Under the pieces are notes generated by a model that did no database searches, was not told where the DNA came from, and saw only the letters and a list, made by a program, of their open reading frames with translations. This document shows positions 56,269 through 64,000 of a stretch of DNA of 64,000 bases, piece by piece. Origin of the DNA: Amycolatopsis balhimycina FH 1894 (GTDB taxonomy: Bacteria; Actinomycetota; Actinomycetes; Mycobacteriales; Pseudonocardiaceae); the NCBI RefSeq assembly GCF_000384295.1, contig NZ_KB913037.1, positions 3,210,649-3,274,648 on the forward strand, written 5' to 3'. The translations under genes and the position numbers were made by a program. Position 1 is the first letter of the stretch. The number at the start of each line of letters is the position of its first letter.

Positions 56269-57801
56269 TCAGCCCGCGAACGGGCTGGCGTCGATCGCGC
56301 AGGTCTGGCCCGCGGCCGGGAAGGTCCCCGAGATCAGGTAGTCCCGCTTGACCTTCTCGGTGCACGTGCTCGGCACGTACATCGACGAGTGCCCGTAGCC
56401 CTCGGTGACGAACACCCGCGCCCGCGCCAGTTCCGCGGCGCCGTCACGAGCGCCGGGCAGCGGGGTGGACGGGTCGTAGCGGTTGTTCAGCACCAGGATC
56501 TCCGCCGACGTCGGGCGGTTCCACGGGCCCGTGTAGCGGTCGGTGTCCTTCGCCTTCCAGTACGCGCAGCTCATCATGTCCAGCACCGCGATCCGCCCGA
56601 AGTACGGGACGCGCTGGTCCTCCGACTCGGCGTAGCGGCTGTAGATCGCCGGGTCGGTGGGCACGTCGCTGTCGCTGCACTGGATGGCGTTGAACGACTC
56701 GGTGCGGTTCGAGGTGTACTGCTCACCGGCCGGCGCGGCGAGCGCCGAGGCGGTACGGGCCGCAGTGGCCGGAGCGTCGTAGAGACGCTGCAGCAGCGTG
56801 GCGATGTCCGCCCAGCCCCGCGAGTCGGACAGGTCGGCCGCCGCGTTGATGATGCCCGAGTAGGTCCACGTCTCACCGTCGCTGACGATCGGGGCCTGCT
56901 TGGCGCGTGCCGTGAGCGCCGCCCACTTCGCCTTCGGGTCACCCGAAGAGAACGCGCACTTCGGGCCCGCTTCCGTGCACAGCCGCAGGAACTGCTCGAA
57001 GGTCTGCGCGATGCCGGTCGCGACGTCCTGCCGGGTGTCCAGCGGGACGCTCTTGCCGTTGCCGTTCTGGCCGGTCGAGTTGCCGGCGAAGTCCATGGTG
57101 CCGTCGAACACCATCGCCCGGATCCGGTTCGGGAACAGGTTCGCGTAGGTCGCCCCGAGCTGCGTTCCGTAGGAAATGCCGTGGTAGTTCAGCTTCGGGT
57201 CGCCGACCGCGCGGCGCAGCATTTCCAGGTCACGGGCCGTGTTGGCCGTCGAGACGTGCTCCAGGATGGGGCCCGCCTTCGCCGAGCAGCGGTCGGCCAG
57301 CTCCTTCGACTTCGCGTAGAAGGCCGCGTTGCCGCTCGGGTCGCCCGGCATCTCCGGGAACGAGCCGAAGAACGACTGCTGCTCGGCCAGGGTGTCGAAG
57401 CACCGGACGGCGGCACTGTTGGCGATTCCGCGCGGATCCCACGACACCAGGTCGAACCGCGCGCGCAGCTCGTCGGAGAACAGCCACGGCCACTTGCCGC
57501 GCTCCCGCAGCCGCTGCAGGCCGGACGCGCCGGGGCCGCCGAAGTTGACGAACAGCGAGCCGATCCGGTGGGTGGGATCGGTGGCGGGCAGCTTGATGAG
57601 CGCGAGGTCGATCTTCGCGCCGGACGGCCGGTCGTAGTCCAGCGGCACCGAAGCCTTGGCGCACTGGAAGCCGTCCTGACAGTCGGTCCAGCTCAGCTGC
57701 GGCGTCGGCACCTTGTCGATCGAGCCGGGTGCCGCGGACGCGACCGCCGGTCCCGCCGCGACGGCCATCGAGACACCGAGCGCGACGACCACGCCGCGCA
57801 C
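56269..57801 (-). CDS. Secreted alpha/beta hydrolase, tripeptidyl-aminopeptidase type
   Basis: A 510-residue exported hydrolase of the Streptomyces Tap/SlpD class. GTG 57801 is chosen for GGGGGAGG four bases upstream; ATG 57828 is an alternative. After the signal peptide (VVVALGVSMAVAAGPAVASAA) come the oxyanion motif VNFGGPGASG, nucleophile GISYGTQ, Asp in NNRYDPSTP and His in GYGHSSMY, plus the C-terminal TAP-like domain with CYS residues. It probably removes peptides from the N-termini of secreted proteins or scavenges peptides. Monocistronic. Confidence 0.9.
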   Translation of the reverse strand: MRGVVVALGVSMAVAAGPAVASAAPGSIDKVPTPQLSWTDCQDGFQCAKASVPLDYDRPSGAKIDLALIKLPATDPTHRIGSLFVNFGGPGASGLQRLRERGKWPWLFSDELRARFDLVSWDPRGIANSAAVRCFDTLAEQQSFFGSFPEMPGDPSGNAAFYAKSKELADRCSAKAGPILEHVSTANTARDLEMLRRAVGDPKLNYHGISYGTQLGATYANLFPNRIRAMVFDGTMDFAGNSTGQNGNGKSVPLDTRQDVATGIAQTFEQFLRLCTEAGPKCAFSSGDPKAKWAALTARAKQAPIVSDGETWTYSGIINAAADLSDSRGWADIATLLQRLYDAPATAARTASALAAPAGEQYTSNRTESFNAIQCSDSDVPTDPAIYSRYAESEDQRVPYFGRIAVLDMMSCAYWKAKDTDRYTGPWNRPTSAEILVLNNRYDPSTPLPGARDGAAELARARVFVTEGYGHSSMYVPSTCTEKVKRDYLISGTFPAAGQTCAIDASPFAG

Positions 57802-57943
57802 GATGCCTCCCCCAGAAAAACGAGGCACGAAAAGTCCCTTCGGAGAGGAAAACGATCACTTCGCCTCCACAGACGGGCGAGGGGGTACCGAGGTTGGCTC
57901 CGGCAGCCCAAAAAGATCACTGGCCCTACTAGCGCCACTTAGC

Positions 57944-57963
57944 TATAGTACTAGTCACCTAGT
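57944..57963 (+). promoter_or_regulatory. Promoter/operator of the GntR-ABC operon
   Basis: TATAGT (57944-57949) is a good -10 hexamer. It runs into the palindrome ACTAG-TCAC-CTAGT (57950-57963), a candidate GntR operator. The patch is strongly AT-rich, and the start codon is 16 bp downstream. Confidence 0.6.
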
Positions 57964-57978
57964 TAAATGGAGTTGCTG

Positions 57979-58370
57979 ATGATCGAGTTCCACCTGGACG
58001 CGAGGTCCGGCCTGTCGCCGTACCAGCAGCTGGTCCAGCAGGTGCGGCACGCGCTGCGCCTCGGCCTGCTGTCCGAGGGAGACCAGCTCCCGAAGGTCAA
58101 GGACGTGGTCGCGAGCCTCGCGATCAACCCGAACACCGTGCTGAAGGCCTACCGCGAGCTGGAGCACGACGGCCTGGTCTCGGCCCGGCCCGGCGTCGGC
58201 ACGTTCGTGACGGCGACCTTGAACGGCGGAGCGTCGTTCGCCGTGCTCGGACCGCTGCGGCGCGACCTGCGCCGCTGGCTTTCCCAGGCCCGCAAGGCGG
58301 GTCTCGACGAGGAGAGCATCGAAGCCTTGTTGATGTCCACGTTTCGCGACTCCGCCAGAGAGGACATAGC

Positions 58371-58374
<4 letters not shown>
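57979..58374 (+). CDS. GntR-family regulator, YtrA subfamily
   Basis: A 131-residue regulator. ATG 57979 follows GGAG at 57969-57972. The winged helix reads LSPYQQLVQQVRHALRLGLLSEGDQLPKVKDVVASLAINPNTVLKAYRELEHDGLVSARPGVGTFV. The short helical C-terminus without a ligand domain is typical of YtrA proteins, which control adjacent ABC exporters. The ATPase gene starts within its stop codon (GTGA), so it belongs to the same operon and likely autoregulates it. Confidence 0.93.
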
Positions 58375-59248
<874 letters not shown>

Positions 59249-59252
<4 letters not shown>

Positions 59253-60238
59253 CCTGGCTGACCTGGCGCCAGTTCCGCATGCCCGCTCTGTCGGTGTTCG
59301 CCGGCCTGATCGCGATCGCCGTCGTGCTCGCGATCACCGGGCCGGACCTGGTGGGCCGCACGGACTTCTCCGACGAGGACACCCTCTTCTACGGCACCAT
59401 CCTGGCGCTGTACCTGCTGCCCGCGGTCATCGGCGTCTTCTGGGGCGTCCCGATGATCACGCGCGAGCTGGAGAGCGGGACGCACAGTCTCGTGTGGAAC
59501 CAGACGGTCACGCGCAAGCGGTGGCTCACCACCAAGCTCGGGTTCGGCCTGCTGGCCGCGATGGTCGTGGCCGGATTGCTCGGCTGGGCGGTGTCGTGGT
59601 GGGCGAGCCCGATCGACGCGCTCGCGGCCAAGCAGACCGACCGCGGGATGGTCTCGCGCATAGCGCCCGTGGTGTTCGGCGCGCGCGGCATCGTGCCGAT
59701 CGGCTACGCCGCCTTCGCCCTCGCGCTCGGCGTCGCGATCGGAATGCTGCTGAAGCGGACCGTGGCCGCCATGGCCGTCACACTCGCCGTGCTCGCCGCC
59801 GTGCTGCTCCTGGTGCCGAACTTCGTGCGGCCGTACCTGCTGCCGCTGCAGACCGAGACGGTCCCGATCGTCAGCAAGGACATCACGAACATCACCGGTA
59901 ACGACAAGCAGGGCATCACCCAGATCGGCGTGCGGAACCCCGCCGGTGCGTGGGTACTGGCGAACGAAACGGTGGACTCGGCCGGGAACGTGGCCGACCC
60001 GCTGCCGGACTTCATCCAGGTCTGCGCCCCGAAGCCGGGCCCCGGGGCGGGCCCGCCGGAACGCGGCACGATGGAAACATGCATGGCCCAGCTGGGCGCC
60101 CACGGCTACCAGCAGCGGCTGACCTTCCAGCCGGGCTCCCGCTTCTGGCCGCTGCAGTGGCTCGAACTGGCGCTCTACCTCGCGATGACCGCCCTGCTCA
60201 CCTGGTTCAGCTTCCGCCGCCTCCGCCACCTGTCCTGA
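59249..60238 (+). CDS. ABC transporter permease
   Basis: A 329-residue membrane protein with six hydrophobic segments. The N-terminal MTWLTWRQFRMPALSVFAGL is the recurring start of ABC-2-type permeases encoded beside YtrA regulators. A large extracytoplasmic loop (about 200-290, with two cysteines) precedes the last helix (LELALYLAMTALLTWFSF). It is the membrane partner of the preceding ATPase; the cargo is not known. The alpha/beta hydrolase genes follow after 20 bp and may be part of the same transcript. Confidence 0.9.
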
Positions 60239-60258
60239 CGATTCCGGCTGGGGGAATC

Positions 60259-61365
60259 ATGCGCACTCTCGCGGTAGCCACCGCATTGACACTCACGTTG
60301 TCCGCGTCTCCCGCTTCGGCGGCCACGACGCCTTACCTGCCCCGCCCGACCGGGCACCAGCCCGTCGGCGTCACTTCACTGTCCTTGAAGGACACTTCGC
60401 GGCCTGATCCCTGGGTGCCGTCGGTGCCCTACCGGGAGCTGATGGTCTCCGTCTTCTACCCGGCGACCTCGGCGAACGGGCCGAAGAAGCAGTACATGAC
60501 CCCGCTCGAATCGAGACTCAACCTCGAGCGGCAGAACATCCCTGGCCTGCCGTTGGACGTCTTCAGCACGGTCCGCACGAACGCCGTCGTCGACGCGAAA
60601 CCGGCCGGGCGGTGGCACGGCCTGCCGCTGGTCGTGCTGTCCCCGGGCTGGACCCAGCCGCGGGCGACGCTCACCGCACTGGCCGAGGACCTGGCCAGCC
60701 GCGGGTACGCCGTGGCGGCGATCGACCACACCTACGAGAACCGCGCCACCACCTTCCCCGACGGCCACGTCACCGGCTGCGCGGCCTGCGAGGTCGACGA
60801 CCAGCCCGGCTTCTGGGAAAAGTTCGCGCAGGTCCGCTCGAAGGACACGTCGTTCGTGCTCGATTCCCTGCTGTCTTCGAAGTGGGGTGCGCTCATCGAC
60901 CCACAGCGGATCGGCATGACCGGGCACTCCGCGGGCGGCGCGATCACCACGCAGGCGATGCTGGCCGATCCCCGCATCCGCGCCGGGGCGGACCTCGACG
61001 GCAGCGTCCACGTCCCGATCCCGGCGTCCGGGCTGGCCCGGCCGTTCATGTTCGTGGGCAGCATGGACGAATACACGCCGGGCGCGCCGGGCCCGTACGA
61101 CGACTGGGAAACGGACTGGACGCACCTGACCGGCTGGAAGCGCTGGATCATGGTCTCGGGCACGGTGCACCAGTCGTTCACCGACCTCGGGGTGCTCGCC
61201 GACCAGCTGGGCGTCGACCTCGGCGATGCGATCGACCCGTACCGCGCGCTGACCATCACGCGGAACTACGTAAGCGCTTTCTTCGACCAGCACCTGCGCT
61301 GCCGTCCGCAACCGCTGATGGCCGCACCCTCCCCCGCCTACCCGGAAGTGACCTTCATCGGATGA
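60259..61365 (+). CDS. Secreted alpha/beta hydrolase (lipase/PAF-acetylhydrolase-like), copy 1
   Basis: A 368-residue exported protein with a signal peptide (LAVATALTLTLSASPASA). The hydrolase fold shows VVLSPGWTQPRATLTALAEDLASRGY, nucleophile GMTGHSAGGAI, an Asp in the DLDGS strand region and His in VSGTVHQSFTD. It resembles the PAF-acetylhydrolase/polyester-hydrolase-like group, for which substrates are lipid or ester. Conserved paired cysteines (CAAC) precede the nucleophile. The neighbour overlapping its stop (ATGA) is a clear paralogue. Twenty bp after the ABC permease. Confidence 0.85.
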   Translation: MRTLAVATALTLTLSASPASAATTPYLPRPTGHQPVGVTSLSLKDTSRPDPWVPSVPYRELMVSVFYPATSANGPKKQYMTPLESRLNLERQNIPGLPLDVFSTVRTNAVVDAKPAGRWHGLPLVVLSPGWTQPRATLTALAEDLASRGYAVAAIDHTYENRATTFPDGHVTGCAACEVDDQPGFWEKFAQVRSKDTSFVLDSLLSSKWGALIDPQRIGMTGHSAGGAITTQAMLADPRIRAGADLDGSVHVPIPASGLARPFMFVGSMDEYTPGAPGPYDDWETDWTHLTGWKRWIMVSGTVHQSFTDLGVLADQLGVDLGDAIDPYRALTITRNYVSAFFDQHLRCRPQPLMAAPSPAYPEVTFIG

Positions 61366-62459
61366 GAATCAAGAGCCTCCTGGCCGTCACCGCACTGGCG
61401 CTCACCCTGTCCACACCGGCGGCATCGGCGGACACGCCGACGCCCTACCTGCCCGCCCCGACCGGCAACCGGCCGGTGGGCAGCACGGCGGTGTACCTGA
61501 AGGACACCTCACGGCCCGACCCGTGGGTGCCGTCGGTGCCCTACCGGGAACTGATGGTCTCGCTCTTCTACCCGGCGGTTTCCGCACCGGGACCGAAGAC
61601 GCAGTACCTGACCTCGGCGGAGTCCGCGGCGCTGCTGAAGGACAGCGGCCTGAACGTGGCGCCGGACCTGCTCACCACGATGGTGACCCACTCGGTGGCC
61701 GGCGCCCGGCCGGCCGGGCACGGGCTGCCGCTGATCGTGCTGTCGCCCGGCTACACCAAGCCCCGCGCCACGCTGAGCGCGCTGGCCGAGGACCTGGCGA
61801 GCCACGGGTACGCCGTCGCGGTGGTCGGCCACACCTACGAGAACGCCGGGCAGAGCTTCCCGGACGGGCACTTCGCCGGGTGCGCGTCCTGCGACGTTCC
61901 GCACGACTCCGCCTTCTGGCAGAAGCTCGAACTCGGCCGGGCCGCCGACGTGTCGTTCGTGCTGAACTCGCTGACCCGGTCGAAGTGGGCACCGCTGATC
62001 GACAGTTCCCGGATCGGCATGGCCGGGCACTCCATCGGTGGCGCGAGCACCATCCCGGCGATGGTCGCCGACCCGCGGATCAAGGCCGGGATGGACATCG
62101 ACGGCACGACGGAAGTCGAGCTGACCCCGCCCGGGCTGTCCCGGCCGTTCATGTTCGTGAGCCACCAGCGCGTGGAAACCGTCTGCGCGCCGGGGAACGT
62201 GCCCTGGGAACGGGACTGGGCGCAGCTGACCGGGTGGAAGCGCTGGGTGGAGGTGAAGGGCACGCAGCACGCGTCGTTCACCGACGTCGGCCTGGTCGCC
62301 GACGAGTTCGGCATCGACATCGGCGCGACGACCACGGCGATGCGGACCCAGGAGATCACGCGGACGTACGTCAACGCGTTCTTCGACCAGCACCTGCGGG
62401 GCAAGGCGCGACCGGTGCTCGACCAGCCGGGTTATCCGGAAGTCTCGTTCTGCCACTGA
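61362..62459 (+). CDS. Secreted alpha/beta hydrolase, copy 2
   Basis: A 365-residue tandem paralogue of the preceding protein. The two share long identical stretches, such as LKDTSRPDPWVPSVPYRELM, and the same motif order: LSPGYTKPRATLSALAEDLASHGYAV, CASC, GMAGHSIGGAST and KGTQHASFTD. The nucleophile loop differs (SIGG against SAGG), so substrate range may differ. It is coupled to copy 1 by ATGA overlap and followed by a strong bidirectional terminator. Confidence 0.85.
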   Translation: MRIKSLLAVTALALTLSTPAASADTPTPYLPAPTGNRPVGSTAVYLKDTSRPDPWVPSVPYRELMVSLFYPAVSAPGPKTQYLTSAESAALLKDSGLNVAPDLLTTMVTHSVAGARPAGHGLPLIVLSPGYTKPRATLSALAEDLASHGYAVAVVGHTYENAGQSFPDGHFAGCASCDVPHDSAFWQKLELGRAADVSFVLNSLTRSKWAPLIDSSRIGMAGHSIGGASTIPAMVADPRIKAGMDIDGTTEVELTPPGLSRPFMFVSHQRVETVCAPGNVPWERDWAQLTGWKRWVEVKGTQHASFTDVGLVADEFGIDIGATTTAMRTQEITRTYVNAFFDQHLRGKARPVLDQPGYPEVSFCH

Positions 62460-62477
62460 GGTAACGGGGACGGGGGG

Positions 62478-62518
62478 ACGGCGGAAGCGGCGCACTGGGG
62501 GTGCGCCGCTTCCGCCGT
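62478..62518. terminator. Bidirectional terminator with 18-bp stem
   Basis: Positions 62478-62495 and 62501-62518 are perfectly complementary (core GGCGGAAGCGGCGCAC) around the five-base loop TGGGG. It separates the convergent hydrolase and CE1 esterase genes. Confidence 0.92.
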
Positions 62519-62533
62519 GTCAGTCCTCGGTGG

Positions 62534-63445
62534 TCAGTGGTCGAGGCCGAGGAACGAAATCGCGTACGCCAGCTGGCCGGTCATCGGCAGCTGGTGCCCG
62601 ACGCCGGCGACGCTGACGCCCTCGACGGTGGCCTGGGTGCTGGTGTTGCCGTACCGGGTCCGCGTCCACGACGACTGCGGGTGATCGGTGAACGCCGGTG
62701 TCTGGCTCAACCCGTTCAGGTTGGTCCACTGCTTGATCTCTTCACCGAAGTTCGGGTACGACAACGTCGTGTCGGTGGTGCCGTGCCACAGCTGCATCCG
62801 CGGGTAGCGGCCGGTGTAGCCCGGGTACATCGCCCGTGCCGTGTCGCCCCACTGCTGCGCGGTCTTGATCGACTTCCCGCCGGAGCAGGTGCTGTTCCAC
62901 AGCGAACCGTTCGTGGTGGCGAAACACCCGGCGGGCACGCCGGAGAAGGCCGAACCCGCCGCGAACACGTCGGGGTACTCGGCGGCCAGCACGTTCGTCA
63001 TCATCGCCCCGGAGGAGAACCCGCTGACCACGACCCGCGCCGGATCGACGTTGTAGCGGGACTTGGCGTAGGCGACCATGGACATGATCCCGGTCGAGTC
63101 GCCGCCGCCGTTGCGCCGCAACGCGTTCGGCGTCGAGACGTCGAAGCACTTCTCGCTGCGGGTCGCTTCCGGCAGCACCATGACGTAGCCGTACCGGTCG
63201 GCCGCGGTGGCGTAGTCCTTGCCGTTCCAGCCGAAGACCGAGCTCGCCGAGCCGCCGCAGTAGTGCACCAGCACCAGCAGCGCCGGCTTGGCCGCGACCC
63301 GGTCGGGGACGTAGACGTACATGTTCAGGTTCGTCGGGTTGTTGCCGAAGTTCGTCACCCTGGTCAACGCCGCCGCGTGGGCGGGCGAAGCGACGCCGAG
63401 GGCCAGGACCACCAGGGCCAGGACGGTGGTGAGCATGCGTTTCAT
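62534..63445 (-). CDS. Secreted CE1 / PHB-depolymerase-type acetylxylan esterase
   Basis: A 303-residue exported esterase. After the signal peptide (LTTVLALVVLALGVASPAHA) come YVPDRVAAKPALLVLVHYCGGSASSVFGW, nucleophile VSGFSSGAMMTN (Ser144), Asp in LWHGTTDTTLSY and His in GVGHQLPMTG. The family (esterase_phb) includes acetylxylan and feruloyl esterases. It starts 11 bp after the GH10 xylanase stop, so the two are probably cotranscribed and act together on acetylated xylan. Unlike many homologues it has no CBM. Confidence 0.9.
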   Translation of the reverse strand: MKRMLTTVLALVVLALGVASPAHAAALTRVTNFGNNPTNLNMYVYVPDRVAAKPALLVLVHYCGGSASSVFGWNGKDYATAADRYGYVMVLPEATRSEKCFDVSTPNALRRNGGGDSTGIMSMVAYAKSRYNVDPARVVVSGFSSGAMMTNVLAAEYPDVFAAGSAFSGVPAGCFATTNGSLWNSTCSGGKSIKTAQQWGDTARAMYPGYTGRYPRMQLWHGTTDTTLSYPNFGEEIKQWTNLNGLSQTPAFTDHPQSSWTRTRYGNTSTQATVEGVSVAGVGHQLPMTGQLAYAISFLGLDH

Positions 63446-63456
63446 CACGGTTCTCC

Positions 63457-64000
<544 letters not shown>

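Overview
This is a 64 kb stretch of a GC-rich actinobacterial chromosome, most plausibly from Amycolatopsis or a close Pseudonocardiaceae relative. The inference rests on strong G/C at third codon positions, several F420/PPOX-type oxidoreductases, an imuA-imuB-dnaE2 mutasome with actinobacterial LexA boxes, a DUF222-HNH endonuclease, many TetR regulators, and a dispersed intergenic palindrome of the TGAATGAnTCATTCA type. No rRNA, tRNA or CRISPR array was seen.

Region 1 (1-21710) is a pectin and hemicellulose utilisation locus. On the minus strand, an ABC sugar importer (binding lipoprotein, two permeases), a YesL/DUF624-like membrane protein and a LacI regulator form an overlapping operon (14743 to 10074). 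Secreted enzymes follow: a GH53 galactanase, a CE3-GH5-FN3-CBM2 mannanase/esterase fusion, a CE12 rhamnogalacturonan acetylesterase, a GH2 galactosidase and a PL9 pectate lyase. A second GH53 gene (669-1742) converges on the PL9 gene. Divergent from the importer are a PL26-type exo-rhamnogalacturonan lyase, a second CE12 esterase and a GH35 beta-galactosidase. Together they can deacetylate and cut the rhamnogalacturonan-I backbone, strip its galactan side chains, attack mannan and import the products. LacI-type operators are visible at several promoters.

Region 2 (21800-33750) carries a 21-bp-period repeat array, a TetR/PPOX/acyl-CoA synthetase module, and a TetR gene divergent from a TIM-barrel protein. 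It also holds an RsbQ/RsbP/STAS stress-signalling operon with a separate STAS gene behind a SigB-like promoter, then a LysR/dapA pair, a small protein and glmS.

Region 3 (33700-45700) holds a self-contained P450 operon (P450, TetR, ferredoxin, reductase), a TetR/PPOX operon divergent from an aldo/keto reductase and an F420-type oxidoreductase, and a complete IS1380-family insertion sequence in a palindromic repeat. A clan-A arabinofuranosidase-like enzyme with FN3 and CBM2 and a TetR/SDR pair follow.

Region 4 (45800-56100) holds a PadR/membrane-protein pair, a decayed stretch with long direct repeats, dnaE2 (interrupted by a +1 frameshift), a DUF222-HNH gene, imuB and imuA'. Region 5 (56200-64000) has a secreted peptidase-like alpha/beta hydrolase, a YtrA-type GntR/ABC operon followed by two tandem secreted alpha/beta hydrolases, and the end of a xylan cluster (CE1 esterase, GH10 xylanase cut by the window edge).

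Family assignments come from reading motifs and domain order in the translated sequences. No database search was run.
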